Assembly (NCBI RefSeq): GCF_902686445.1 | Contig: NC_062214.1 | Coordinates: 40,247,454 to 40,311,453, forward strand | Origin: Sciurus carolinensis | Lineage: Eukaryota > Chordata > Mammalia > Rodentia > Sciuridae | DNA: 64,000 nucleotides | Reading direction: 5' to 3' | Shown: one piece after another, positions 1-12,384 of the stretch | Layout: each line of letters starts with the position of its first letter | How positions within the stretch are numbered: position 1 is the first letter of the stretch | Notes under the pieces: model-generated | What the model saw: the letters and a program-made list of their open reading frames with translations, nothing else | The model's database searches: none | Told to the model about the DNA's origin: nothing | Made by a program: the position numbers and the translations under genes

Positions 1-159
1 ACTATGAAAAACTTCATATATACACATCTATATTTATTTACAAATAGATATATGAAGTTATTGCAATATTTTTAGTGCTCTATTTAAGGCTATATAATTA
101 ATACATAAAACTTAGAAAAATACAACCATGTTTAAAGATTTAAACCCTGATGTGTAGTC

Positions 160-351
160 AGCTTTTTATTGCTGTGACTGAAATACCTGACAAGGATATT
201 TATTTATCTTGAGCTCACAATTTCAGAGGTTCAGTTCATGCTTGGCTGATTCATTGCTCTGGGCCTGAGGTGAGGCACAAAATCACTGAGGAAGGGCATA
301 GCAGGGGGAAGCTGCTCCACTCATGACAGTCAGAAAGGAGGTGGGGAGAGG

Positions 352-413
<62 letters not shown>

Positions 414-673
414 AAGTCTATGCAAGCACCTGCACACTAGTTCAAGGATAAAATAGAAACCCAAAGGCATACCCCAGTGACCTAATCTCTTGCAACCAGC
501 CCCACATGCCTACAGTTACTACCAGTCCATTCATTCAAATTATTAATCCATCAATCCATCAAATAGATTAATCCATTGATCAGGGTTTACAGCTGTCATA
601 ATTTAATTGTTTATCTCTGAACATTCTTGCATTAACAGGAGTTTTGTGGGAATATCCCATAGCTAAACCATAA
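160..673 (-). mobile_element. MaLR-type solo LTR (antisense)
   Basis: Read on the minus strand this is a full LTR of the mammalian apparent LTR retrotransposon (MaLR, ERVL-related) group. The plus strand opens with the usual LTR end (a 'ttattgctgtgactgaaatacctgac'-like start, then a hallmark 'cagaggttcagt' segment) and closes near 670 with 'agctaaaccataa', the reverse of the 'tatggtt' LTR start. It aligns by eye with the sense copy at 59514-59902, so both belong to one lineage. It is non-coding and I see no internal region or second LTR, so it is a solo LTR. A purine repeat has expanded inside it at 354-409. The family name within MaLR is not certain. Confidence 0.75.
354..409. repeat. (GA)n microsatellite
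   Basis: An uninterrupted GA dinucleotide run of about 28 units, inside the antisense LTR. Related LTRs carry a short purine-rich stretch here, so the array probably grew from LTR sequence. Confidence 0.97.
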
Positions 674-810
674 AACCTGATGAGAAACATTACTAGCTTT
701 TGACTGATAAGAGAAAAATTTGATGTAAATTGATTTAAACAGTAAGGATATTTATTGTTTCACAAAATAAGGTCTAGAGAGACAGTGGACACAGTGTCTT
801 TGGCCATATT

Positions 811-954
811 ATTTTTTAATATATTTTTTTAGTTGTAGATGGACACAATACCTTTATTTTATTTATTTGTCCTTATGTGGTGCTGAGAATCGAACCCAGG
901 GCCTCACACATGCTAGGCAAGAGCTCTACCACTGAGCTACAACTGCAACCCCTT
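811..954 (-). mobile_element. ID-type SINE (antisense)
   Basis: A tRNA-derived ID SINE lies on the minus strand. On that strand a 'gtagctcagtgg' A box is followed by an intact 'GGTTCGATTCT' B box, then 'cagcaccacat' and an A-rich 'aaataaataaaataaa' tail, which is how ID elements of squirrels end. Imperfect 9-bp flanking repeats (802-810 and 955-963, one mismatch) look like the target-site duplication. Pol III boxes are well kept, so the insertion is fairly young. No function beyond retroposition is implied. Confidence 0.85.
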
Positions 955-955
955 G

Positions 956-2214
956 CCCATATTCTTACACCTCCATTGTTCATGACTAGCATCACAGAAT
1001 GTTTCCTTTATTATAGATTCTAGAGCCAGGAATGACCTCAGTGATCACAGAGTCCAAAACCATTATCCCACAAAAAGGAAAATCACTATTGGAGGGATTC
1101 AGTACTAACTTATGATAGCACAAGATTTAAGACTGGGGAATCTGGCCTCTTTCTCTGGTCCCTAATTGAAGAACAACCTGGCCCATGGTTGTGATAGTGA
1201 TTATACAAGCAGAGTCTAATATGGTGGTGTTTAAGGTTTTTATAGTATTTAAATAGGTTTAAGTATTGTTGATTCCCCCCTCAACAAAAAGGTTGAATCC
1301 TTCAAAAGTTTTTGTTGCTGTTTCTCAATTGAAAGAGCAAAATGCTACAGACATATAGCTATTGGGTAATTCCAAGTTATTTTGCTTTCCATCTATTACA
1401 TATAAACAAGCTTATGTCTCCATCATAAAATAGTCTTGTCTTTCAGTCTGTTAAAATACCAGCATATTTTCTATTCCACTGTGATTTTTCTTCTTATTGC
1501 TGTTCCTTTGGGAAGGGGCATATTTTGTTGTTCTGTGTTAATTCTGTGTTTTTTACTCCATATACCAAAAATGCAGTCCTACTATATCATGTAAATAACA
1601 AATACAGTGGTAATGCAAAGACAGTTTGCCAAATCATTGCTATAAAGGGATTTCTGACCATGGTAATGATTAATTCCAGATGTCCTGTATCATAACTCTT
1701 GAGGAATGTAAATGTACTCCCCTTCCTCAAACTTTTCCTTATGTAGAAGAAGAATACAAAAACATCATTTTGGAGTTTGAAATAAGGGTCTTGAGTCATT
1801 CCCAGCATAAGAGTTTTTGATACCAAGTCAAACTTCCAGGACAGTTGTGGGTATAGCTGGTCAGCTCTTGGATCCTGTTGCCCACTTGTCAACATTGTTT
1901 GCACCCAATTGTTCTGGTTGCATTTTCTAGAACAGGTCTTTCACTTTGTAGCCTCCAAACCTTTGCTCAAACCTTGTTCCTCATTTTGGTTGCCTTTGTC
2001 TAGCTCACCCATCTGAATCCCAATCTTTCAGCAAATTGGTTGGAATACAACAAATTAAAAAAAAAAAAAAAAATTCTCCTCAGATAGGCCCAGGTCAGTC
2101 AAAGACCAAAGACTGTTCTCTCAGTTCTCTTTGACACTTCTTGAGTACTGGTTAAGCATTTTTCTTTGTAAAATTAAACGTGTGACCTTGTTTATTTAAA
2201 TGTTTAAATCTTAT
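956..2214. other. Unique non-coding sequence
   Basis: No gene or clear repeat seen. A 105-codon minus-strand ORF at 1587-1904 has no recognisable domain and low-complexity composition, and I treat it as chance. An A17 tract sits at 2057-2073. Confidence 0.6.
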
Positions 2215-2345
2215 CTCCACACCTAGATACAAGGAGTTTGAGAGTAAGGTCCCTCTGTTTTGCAAATCATTATAATCTGCCCCACACATAGTGCTGTGTC
2301 TCAGGATGAAGCACATTATGTGGAGGCTTGATAATTGTTTTGATT
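2215..2345 (+). mobile_element. L2 3'-end fragment
   Basis: The order 'ccacacctagatacaaggag...gagggtaaggtccctctgt...ccccacacatagtg' matches the degraded 3' end of LINE-2 (the 'gagggcagggactttgtct ... cctggcacatagtaggc' segment) in sense. Divergence is high, as expected of L2. Confidence 0.45.
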
Positions 2346-2930
2346 CTTAGTATATGCAGGCATTTTAGAGTAAGAAGACAATTTCAGTCTACTTAAGTCC
2401 CCGATATAGGACTAACCATTCTTTTTCACTAGAGAAAAGGAAGGAGATGGGTAGTTGATTGTCTGTTTGCTATTGGTGTGTTTTCTTTTCAAGGCCTTTC
2501 ACAGAGATCAGGTAGCTTTGTGTTATCTCTGACCTATCTTCTGTCACCTTCTCACCACTTTCTTCATCACTCTCATGCAGGGCAGGAGAGATTATTATTT
2601 TTTTAAACAGTGCTTTTTCTATGCTGCCCTCTGCCCCTTCAATGTGTTTATATATTTTTCTTCTTAGAAGTTTTGAGAAGAATGCAGTGACATTTCAAAA
2701 ATCTTGCTTCTTCAAAATTAAACCTTGACCTCTCTGCATTCTGATTGGGTTCCTGAGTGCCTGCCTGGTCTCCTGGGGTCAGTTGTCAGCATGGACCCTT
2801 GCTTCCAGCTTGGCATTCTCTTTCTCTTGCACATTCAATTTCTCCTTTTAACCTTAACACTGCCACTTTACAAAGACGATTTTTTACAAGTTGTTTTTTT
2901 TTTTTAACTTTGATAACTTCTCAAGATAAT

Positions 2931-2938
2931 GTGTTTGT

Positions 2939-2974
<36 letters not shown>
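2931..2974. repeat. (TG)n microsatellite
   Basis: A TG dinucleotide array of about 22 units with two early interruptions. Two short plus-strand ORFs that run into it owe their length to the repeat and are not genes. Confidence 0.97.
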
Positions 2975-2978
<4 letters not shown>

Positions 2979-4185
2979 GTCCTTACCAAGCTATTAAGAA
3001 GCTTATGGTAGCTTAATACATTAAACATAGCTATGTCCTTGAGTAAGAAAAATATGATTAAACACAGTTTTGTTTTTCTCTACCCTTGTCTTCAACTTAG
3101 TTTTCTCACTTCTCTGATGTTTCTGAAACATCCATAATGTTTTTAACCCTGAACTTGATTCCCCTGACTATCTGGATCAATATTATGCAGTTTTGAACCT
3201 AAGAAGCCATAAAGTCATTAAATAACACTGAAGATTCTTTAGTGACTTTGAAGAACTTTATAAAACATATTATGTACTCTCAATATAAAATCAGATAGGT
3301 CAGAATTTTAAGAGTTTATTATGCTGACAACATTGAAATGAACAATATAGACCACCTTCTCCCACCAAGAATCCCAACCAGTTCATGAATTGAGAGACTT
3401 TAGAGTAGAAGTTATGGCAGGAATTCTCCATTTCACAGCAGTTATAGCACAGTTTATAGAATATAAAGAATGACGGATTTTGAACTTTTTCATAATCTAC
3501 TGTTATATGTTTTTATTTTTAAAGGAATATAGAGCTGTTTTAAGATGATTTGTCTATAGAGGAATTAGTTTAATTTCACTGAATCATGCTGACAGGGACA
3601 TGGAGGTAATATTCATAGTTTTGTTTATGTTTAGGGTGAGCTGTTCATAGAAATAGGGATGATTTAAGTTTGGCTACAGGCAATTTGACTTTGGGGTAGC
3701 TAAATGGTAGCCTCTATTTTTTCTTTATTTTTTAACAGTACCCTTATACTACTAGGTTAACTAAGGTATTTATCATAGTAGCACTTATTTCTACTCACTG
3801 CCCCTTTCTTCTCTTCTCCTTTTTACACACAGACACAAAATCCAATTTAGCTCTAAAATGACAGGATAATTTTGGTTCTATCTGTTATGACATATAAAGA
3901 ATTACTTAAATATATTGTCTTATTTTTTTTAGCAGATATCTTTACCTGGCTTTTGTTTTTCTTTCATATTCTGATGAGTTTTTTTTTTTTTTTTAAATAA
4001 ACAAACTACTCAAGTCTGCTGAGGTTTACTGCCAGCTCTATCCCCATAGCCTACACTTCAGTATGCTCTGCTGCCATTGCTGAATCAATTACAGTCCTTT
4101 CCAAAACACCTGGAATTATTTGTTCTTGGGTCTGGGTACAGATGAGTCTCAAAGGAGGAGCTGATGAGAACTGGCCACCTGCAGC
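2975..4185. other. Unique AT-rich non-coding sequence
   Basis: Nothing recognisable apart from a T16 run at 3979-3994, which could be the antisense tail of a lost retroposon. No SINE or LINE body was seen beside it. Confidence 0.55.
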
Positions 4186-4189
4186 TCAA

Positions 4190-4440
4190 ATTGATAATAA
4201 CCATAATGGACATCCATCAGAGGCTCAGTATGTGCCAGGCACTTTTCTAAGGTCATGGGCTATCTAATCATCAACATTTTGCCATGAGGTGTTATTATTA
4301 TCCCCATTTTGTGAACAAGGAAACGAAGGTGTAGAGAGGTTAAGTTACTTGCTGAAGCCTTTAGTACACGTAGAAAGAACCTGGAATGTGAACACAGTGT
4401 AGAGAATATCAGCTCTTAATCACTCTGCTAAATGGTGCAT
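4190..4440 (-). mobile_element. MIR SINE (antisense)
   Basis: The antisense MIR order is visible: 'tatgtgccaggcac', then 'attattatccccattttgtgaacaaggaaac', 'agagaggttaagt', 'ttgctgaag' and 'ctcttaatcactctgct' at the far end. This is the ancient tRNA-derived, core-SINE family shared by mammals. Confidence 0.75.
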
Positions 4441-4444
4441 TATG

Positions 4445-4822
4445 CAACTATGCATGTCTCCTTTTATTTTTTTTTTTCAAACTGATTGTAAACACAGAAG
4501 TTATGGTTCATTTTAGAGGATGATGCTAATTTTTCAGTTTATAAGCACGATGTTCACAATTTAGATGATACCCTTTGGAATGGTATACTGTATACTTGGA
4601 ACATTTCATGTGGCAATTGCTGAAGCTTGTTAATATCAACAACTAGCTTTATTGGCTTCTTCGAATAGATCTTTAATCTATTATAACTGGTCACCAGCAA
4701 ATGTGGAATTCATAGGAAAGACAAAGAATATTAAAAATTAATTAAAGGAATATTAAGAATATTAAGGAATATTCAGATCAGAAACTCAAAAGATGCATTT
4801 TAAGTGTGTGTATATGTATACA
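4445..4822. other. Unique AT-rich non-coding sequence
   Basis: No repeat body recognised. 4725-4775 is a local run of reiterated 'gaatatta' units, which is low complexity. Confidence 0.5.
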
Positions 4823-5212
4823 TGTAATGGTTTGATTATTGAATGCCCCCCAAAGGCTCTTGTTAAAGGTTTGGGCCATAGTCAGGGGAGTTTGGGGGAC
4901 ATGGTAGAACCTTTAGGAGGTAGGACCTACTGGAAGGAAGTGAGGTCTTTGGGAGTATGCTATTGAGGAGGGTAGTGGAAACCAGTCCCCTTTTCCTCTC
5001 CCTTTTGGTTTCCTGGCCTCTAGAAGGTGAGCAGCTTTGTTCCACCACATGCTCTCCTACATGATATTGTGCCATGCCACAGGCCCAAAGTGACTGAGCC
5101 AAGAAATCATACATTGAAACTTCTGAAACCTAAAGCTAAAATAAACTTTTTCTCCTTAGAAGTTGATTTATCTCAGGTATTTGGTCCTGGTGATAGAAAG
5201 CTGTCTAATACA
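4823..5212 (+). mobile_element. MaLR-type solo LTR (sense)
   Basis: The LTR begins TG ('tgtaatggtttgatt') and ends CA ('ctgtctaataca'). Between these lie the hallmarks of MST/THE1/ORR1-like MaLR LTRs: 'ggtaggacctactggaaggaagtgaggtc', a 'ctcccttttggtttcctggcc' pyrimidine stretch, 'cttctgaaacc' and 'gctaaaataaac' (LTR polyadenylation signal), then 'tatctcaggtatttggtcctggtgatag'. No internal retroviral sequence adjoins it. Short ORFs on both strands lie wholly within it and are not genes. Confidence 0.8.
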
Positions 5213-5217
5213 ACGTA

Positions 5218-5236
5218 TGAATGTATGTATGTATGC
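5218..5236. repeat. (ATGT)n short array
   Basis: A few imperfect ATGT units directly after the LTR end. Confidence 0.6.
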
Positions 5237-8200
5237 ACATAGAAATACCTTTGAATATGATTTTCACTTACTGAAGCACTCAGTATATAGTGTTAATAGA
5301 GTATCAGCTGTCACAGACTAGGGATTGGGTTGTGTATATTCTGATATTCAGGTTAAGTTTTTATAATCATTTGGCAGAGATAGAAGTATTTCCAGGTGCG
5401 TTGCAGCTTTGACAATTTTCACTCTAAGAAATCAATTGATAAAGCACCAAACGGCAAAATATATTACTCATTGGCTGGTAAGTCATAAGCCCCAGAGGCT
5501 GTTGATCATACTGGATGCTGGATGCTTGCCTACTGAAGGGCAGATGGAAGAACTGGCTGCTAAACTGTTTCTAGCACTTCAAGCCCAGCATGATTGGGGA
5601 TCCTGAGCATGGCTGGAAAAATATTTCTATAGTAACTTATCTTGTTCTTATCATTGAATTTTCATAGCCCAAGAGAGTTTTGTTTTGTTGAGATTACTTC
5701 CGAAAAAGTTAAGTTCATGTTTACAGACCAATTTCTAATACCACAAATATTATTGAATATTATTTGAGTCAGTTTCTATTTATGGAACATATATAAAAAT
5801 TAATGGAAAATATTCATTTTCTGATCCATTATAGTTTTGCTGGCAATGGTGAAAGTATTAGAATTCCTAGATATCATGGTATTATTTAGCCTGATTTTAT
5901 AATAAAAAATGAATATGTCTTATTATCTCTTTTCCCTTACAATGTAGTTTTAATAATGCAGTAGTAAGAAAAATAAGTCATGAGGGAAAGCTAGCACAAC
6001 TTATTTCCCATTCATTATCTTGGTAAAATAACTAGAATTTAGAGTTAAGTTTCATTATTTCCCCCACCCCAGACTCCCAAATTTCCTGTTTCTTCCTTTG
6101 TTAACCTTCTACCTCTACTTTTGTAAATTCCCAAATTCCTTGTATTGAGTTTTGATGAGATAACAGCTGTTCTGTTCTTTGGACTTCCTGTATTCAGAGC
6201 CCTGGGAGAGAGAAAGGAGCAACAGAAGACTTTGTGTTGAGCAGGAGATGGAGAAAGCAGAAGCAAGCACACTCTGGAGCTCTTTACTCCAGTCCATCCC
6301 AAACCTGCTTCACTGCAGAACATCCTTTCTAGACTTCATGTTTTCACACTCTTCCAATACAGGAACTTTCTTTTTTGGTTGGGCTTAAAATACAAATCTT
6401 GACTCTCTGACTAACCTCCAACCTCAGACAGACATTAAAACACATCTCACAGAAAAACCCACATTCATACTCATTCATATTTACTTTGGGGCATAAAATG
6501 ATTAGAAAGTATTGACAAGTAGTTTGCATATTTTGATTACATGATTTGCTTTGGTAACTAAATTTCTAAATATTCACTAAGCAATTAAAACCTGTTCATA
6601 TTGACCATTATCATTTCATGTTACTGCAGTAATATTCTACTATCTAAAAATTACCTGCGTATAGTTTTGTTTTTATGAATCTAAGACTACCTCATGAAAA
6701 AAATTGTATTTAGTTACAACGAAGGGGAGAGTATAAACAGTTACCAGAGTTTTATACACTTGAACTTCACTGTGGTCAAATTATTGCCCCAAGGTCACCT
6801 TTGAGGAGCTTTTCTTTTTAAAGTCATGGCCTCGGCATCTGTTAAGTGAAATAGTGGTGACAAATGTAGAAGATGAACTGAGGATCTATTCAATTTACAT
6901 AGACATCTTTAATTTGCAACTGTATATGCCTCTACGTCTCTATATATTTCGGGATTCCCCAATATTGATTGACAGATACTGGCTGAGAAAAATGGGAAGG
7001 AAAAGAGAAAAAGTAGATTCATTTAAAATTAAGGCATTAAGAGTGATTGAAAATTTGACATGCCTTTAACCTAAAGGTAAAAATGTATTGCATTATAATA
7101 TAAATCTATAAAAACATGTCATGTAATTTATATAATAATGATAAACATATATCTTTTAGGAATATGCATTTAGTGCAGTTAAAAGCACTGGAAAATGACC
7201 TCCTGAAATCAGATCAGCATTTCTTATCATAGAGGCTCTAAGAATTCAAACCACCATCTAAGACTAGGATCTATTAGATCTATCAGTACTTGCGTAGAGG
7301 GTATGGCAGTGGGAATGTAATCCCTAGACAGCAGTCAGCATCTCTATAGTAGGAAATTAAATGGGTTTGAGGGAATCCATGTATGAACATTGATGGATCT
7401 GTTAAAATACTAGAATCATGTACAAAATTGTAAGTAATGAGCACAAACAAATGATTTGATTTAAGTGTTTCTCATTTTTTCCTAGAAGTGAGAGAGGGTC
7501 TTTTATTAATTTCTTTTCTTTTTCTTCTATTAATTTCTACTAGGTTATAGCTGAGGATCTTTGAATGAAAAATACAAGAGGAATAAATCACTTTGTTGTA
7601 GTAAAAATATAACTTCAAATATTACCAGGATTAGGAAGGTGGCAAGTGAAGAGTGGATACAGACAGGGAGGTTTTTGGAGGTGTAGAAATGTGTTGGTTG
7701 TGGGAGAACATGTGTGCAAGTTTTGGAAATAATCACCTTCACATACTTACCTTGACATACTTATAAGAAGAGCATAGAACTTTTTGATTTTATATTGCAT
7801 TTTCTCTGTGCAATTTCTACCACGACATTAAACATCTTCCTCTTGTTGTTCCCTCATCTGCGCTCCTTGTGTTTTGTTACTGACCTTCCTGGGAGGGAGG
7901 TTGTAAGGTTTAAATCATTAATGATTCTGAAGTACTTAGGAAACAGAAAGCACTGCTTCAGAGCTAACTCAGATGCACCTAGGAATTGCCGCATACACAG
8001 TTCAAAGCAAAAGGCGTGTTGTCAGGTTTCCTTCTGGGGCTCTGGATCAGTCAGGCCTCCCACTCACATCAGGGTGAATTAGGGTCATGAATTTGAAACT
8101 ACAACTGATGCTGCTTGGCTTGTATGTGCTTCTGTATGTGCAACATTTTTTAGATGTTGAATGTTCATTTGTCAGAAGATTTTAAATCCTCCGTAATCAA

Positions 8201-9720
8201 AGGAAACCAAAGTGCCCACTACAAACATTTTTGAAAGATAATATAACCTGATTGAGGATACAAAATTGATGCATTGAACAAAAATGTTGGAATGGGGCAT
8301 ATATCTTACATATTTGGCCACATATATGTAGGGTAGTGATTCAAAAATCTTCATTAGAACAATCTGCCTAATATTCTGAAAATCAGTTTTACTCTGTTTA
8401 CCCCACCCTCTCTCTGTCATCAACCTATACCATTGACAATTTGATATTGACCCATCTCCAACCTTCAATATCACATATAAGTAAACAGAGATCAATGAAA
8501 GTAAACACTCCATCTAGTTAGTGCTAGGGTTAAGACTAGAAACTAGGTATCTTTCACATATGTGAGTATTCTTTGATTAATTCTGAGAAGACACACAAGT
8601 AACTTTGTCAAACATTTGTTCTTCTTAAAAGGACCTGAGTTTTTCACTCGAAGTTCATAGAATAATCACTGTTCATAAACTGACCATCCATGCAGATGTA
8701 ACATCTGTCATATTACAAGACTTCAAAATTGATTTCTGTGGTCTACCTGGTGTGATGGGAAATCCCTTCTTCCTCTCTATTCTACATATCCTCTTCAAAT
8801 ATGACTTTTAGAAATTGAAGTGAGTACATGATTAACTACATTTCCTTACCATTCATTTATCTATCTATAGAAGAATGTAGAAAGGAGAATGGAAGTCACA
8901 ATCTAAATAAATCCCTGTGGTTTCAATTATTGAGGTATCACAGTTCAAAAGAGATTCTCTGGACTGAATTATTCAGATGGTAGCAGAAACACTATTTTAC
9001 ATTCTAAACACAAGTTTAGCCTCAATGATGAATACCTACATAAATTCTAATCCTTTTCTTGGTCCTCCTTCTCCCCAAATACCAGTCTTATCCTTCCACT
9101 TTATAGACTGCTAACTCTATAGTCTTTTAATCTTTCCCTCTTCCTGCCATGACCCAAGCTATGTACTTGTCAGATTGTACCAGCCCAATTGAGAAAGTAT
9201 TTTGAGATGGAGATGTGACTCATTTTAGTATATATAGTTCTGGGTATTTGGTAGGGCCAGAAATAACTCTTCTATGCTACAGACTTGGGGACAAACACTA
9301 TTATTGTTAAAGATGTTAAGTAGAACAATAAGGGGTTTGACTGCTCAAATGTGGCTTGCAACAGGAACAAATTTGGGTCTAAACTCTGAGTCCCAGTTTG
9401 TTTTGTGTAGAAACTTTTTTATGTTCCTCCAGAGAATATCAACCTTGAAAACATGTTTTTTGTTAACCAGTTCACAGAGAACTGATTTCTGAGTGTGTGT
9501 GTGTATCACTTTATGTAACTGCAGTGCAACTAATCTAGTTTTGTAGCCATAGTGGTATTGTCTGTAGATCCATCCTGTCTTGATGTTAATGAATGGATCC
9601 AATTTATGAAATTAGTGACTAGAAAATTTATGGCTATCAAAAAAGTATTAAAACATTTCATTGATCTTTTAATCTGACTTGTAATGGAATCTAGAAAATA
9701 TTCCTCTATGATGATCTCCT
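5237..9720. other. Mostly unique non-coding sequence
   Basis: This 4.5 kb holds many short ORFs on both strands (for example 6045-6323 minus and 6179-6388 plus overlap each other, and 8172-8513 minus has 113 codons). None shows a domain, signal peptide or codon bias I recognise, and mutual overlap argues against coding. No young SINE or LINE was seen. Ancient, unrecognisable repeats may be present. Confidence 0.55.
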
Positions 9721-9721
9721 T

Positions 9722-10082
9722 ATGTCTTAACTAGGTTGCAAAAACAAACTCTCATAACTGAGTAATTTATACAGGGCAGAAATTTATTTCCCACAGTTCC
9801 AGAGGCTGGAAACCTGAGATCAGGGTTAACTTCTGGTGAGGGCTGTTTTCTTGATTCCAGACTGTTGACTTCTTATTGTGTCCTTACATGGCAGAAGAAA
9901 AATAAGAGACTCTCTGGGGTCTCTTTTATTAGAGCACTAATCCCATTCATGAGAGATCATTCTTATGGCCTCATTCAATTCCTAAACAGTTCTCAAAGAT
10001 TCCACCTCTTAATAGCATAACATTTGAGGGTAGGGTTTCAACATGCAAATTTGGAGGTATAGCATACATATTCAATTCATAA
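9722..10082 (-). mobile_element. MLT1-type MaLR LTR (antisense)
   Basis: The antisense MLT1 order is clear: 'taactgagtaatttatacag', 'ttccagaggctgg', 'ggtgagggctgttttctt', 'gtgtccttacatggcag', 'cactaatcccattcatgag', 'ccacctcttaatagcataac' and 'gtttcaacatgcaaattt' then the terminal 'aattcataa'. It is a solo LTR of the older MaLR class. Its 5' end lies about 6 bp from the 5' end of the next LTR, which has the opposite orientation. Confidence 0.8.
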
Positions 10083-10087
10083 TACTT

Positions 10088-10456
10088 TATAGTCATAGGG
10101 TTTGGGTGTTCAGTAACCCCCAAAACCTGTGTACTAATGGCTTAGTCCCCAGGGTGGGATTATTGGGAGGTAGTAGAACCTTTGGAAGGAGAAGGTTGTG
10201 GAAGGTTCTTAAGTCCTTGGGGGCATGCCCTCCAAGAATATTGTAGGACTTTGGTCTCTTCCTTTTTCTCTATTTTCTCCTTGGTTCACAATGTAAGCAG
10301 TTCTGCTCTGTCACAATCCTACAGTAATGTGCAGCCTTGCCAAAGGTCCAAAGCAATGAGTTCAATTGATCATAAACTGGAACCAAATAGATCTTTTATT
10401 TTTATGAGTTCATTATCTCAGGTATTTTACTATATGATATAAAACTTACTAAAACA
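10088..10456 (+). mobile_element. MaLR-type solo LTR (sense)
   Basis: A diverged sense copy with 'agggtttgggtgttcagtaaccccc', 'gggaggtagtagaaccttt', a 'gcatgccctcc' segment, a pyrimidine stretch before 'ctccttggttcac', then 'attatctcaggtattttactat' and a terminal 'cttactaaaaca'. It shares its middle with the copies at 4823-5212 and 16210-16584. ORFs inside it are incidental. Confidence 0.75.
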
Positions 10457-10479
10457 ATTAGCTGGACCATATACGTCTC

Positions 10480-10690
10480 TTTATTCATTTAATATGTATT
10501 TACTATCCTTCTACAGTCACTGTTCTAGGTTCATGTATTTATCAGGAAATGGAATAGACAGTGATCTCTGTCTTTCATTATCAAATCCATCAGTCAATAC
10601 TGTAAGTTTATTAGAGTATCTGTTCCATTTGGGATAGGGCTAGCATAGTGGATGTTCAGTACATATCTATTAATGGTGAGAATGAATCAG
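10480..10690 (+). mobile_element. L2-like 3'-end remnant
   Basis: The end of the segment reads 'agggctagcatagtggatgttcagtacatatctatt', the degraded form of the L2/MIR end 'agtgcctggcacatagtaggtgctcaataaatatttg'. The start resembles the common 'ttcatttaatatgtatttactat...ctgttctagg' ancient repeat, so two old remnants may abut. Confidence 0.4.
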
Positions 10691-10699
10691 GATTGTTTC

Positions 10700-12384
10700 C
10701 TTATGGTCAATTCTAGACTCTTTGACTTTTCCTTTCCAGACTTTAGATCAATGATATTCGACAATATTCAGTGCTGATAAAAATAGTCTCTGTTTGTCTA
10801 CTGTGGTAGCCACAAGACACATGTGGAGTTGAGAATTTGAAATTTGGTGAAACTGAGAAGTTTAATATTTGCTTAAAATTAAACAACTTCAAAGTTTACA
10901 TATTGTTTAGTTCAATGAGCTAAACTAGGCTCCTTCCATTATTCTTGCATGGTGCTGGATCCGCTGGGAGAAGGGGACCAGATTGTTCCATATGTTATCA
11001 GGGAAAGCATGGGGAGGAGAGAGAGCAATATGTTCTCTTTGCTTGTTTTAGAGATTCGGTGTTTCTTCTCGAGGGTATTTAAAAGAAAGACATAATCTCT
11101 TGGAAAGCACTGTAATCTGTATGTATTAAAAATCCTGTCAAGATAGTTTATGCTACCAGTGGTTAATTCCCTCAATTTATGATTGTCTTAAGCTTTAGTT
11201 CTGTGACACCAACACAATGAAGCCTTGCAGAGATGGAATCCTGTGATGTGCTAAGTGATTCAGGAAAGTCCACTTGGCATACATTTACACCGAAATCTCT
11301 GGGACTCAGAAACAAACATTTAAAGCCCAATAAACAAAGCTACCTTGGGCAACTGAGGTCATGGCCAGGTGCTAGAAGGAGAAGTAAGGATTTAAGTTAG
11401 AAGAACCCCCAAAAGTTCGTTTTTAACTCTTTACTTTGTACCTTGACAATTTTTTTTTTGGCTAGTTCTATGCAAGTTAACTTTGTCATGGGTCATCATA
11501 GAGAACTTTTAAGACCACAGGCAATTTGGAACTTGCAGATATCTACATATCTAAAATCATTTAACAAAACTCTTTTGAATCAGATTCTTGTTCTGGATCT
11601 GTCATTTAAATATCCATATTGGTCAAGACATTTAGTGATCCTTGACTCAAGTACCTGTATGTATGAAAGGATTCAGTTTGGAGTACATGAATTCCAAGGT
11701 TTTTTTTTTTTTTTTTCTGAATTAAAAAAAAAAAATCTATCTTGATCTTTACTTGTAGAGCTGGACAGATAAAAAGTTTATACTATTTTACAAGTCAATG
11801 GATTGTCACCAGGGGTTGTACAAGAGTGAGGGTGAGTGTGAGAACCTCAGGGGAGTGGTTATATTTTGTGAAATTATATCCAGGATTGTATAAATTTATC
11901 ATGGGACAAATTTTAAATACAAACCACATCATAAATGTTTGACTACATATTCTCATGGTATACATCATCACTTTCCTTTGTGTCATGATCACTCTACTTA
12001 AAATCATAACCCCTTTTCCTATTGCATATCTGCCTCTCTTCTCTACTTTATTCCTCTCCAGTAATAATCCCTTGTATTATGCTAAAATGTTTACTTGCAA
12101 CTTGTTTATTTTGGTTATTGTCTTACCATGCTCAGTTAAAATATAGTGTCTATGTAGGGAGGGTTTTTTTTTTTTGATACATCTTCTAAATTAACTGTTC
12201 TTCAACATAGCAAGAACTCAATAAATATATGTGGAAAGAAAGGAAAAGAATCTTTGGACTTGTATTAATAGCATATATACTCTAGGACATGATCCCTAGG
12301 ATATGTAGCACCTTTTATTAAAATTTATCATTATTTTCTTGGGAAGTTTTGCAAAGACTATTATTAGTGCTCACAAAGTCCATT
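10700..12384. other. Unique non-coding sequence
   Basis: No gene recognised. A T17 run sits at 11700-11716. ORFs on both strands around 11740-12150 overlap and show no domain. 12190-12235 ends in an L2/MIR-like 'gcaagaactcaataaatatat' scrap. Confidence 0.5.

Noticed and set aside
347..409. Possible satellite or array start
   Set aside because: It is a GA microsatellite inside a single LTR.
8172..8513. 113-codon minus ORF
   Set aside because: No domain or conserved pattern, ordinary AT-rich DNA.
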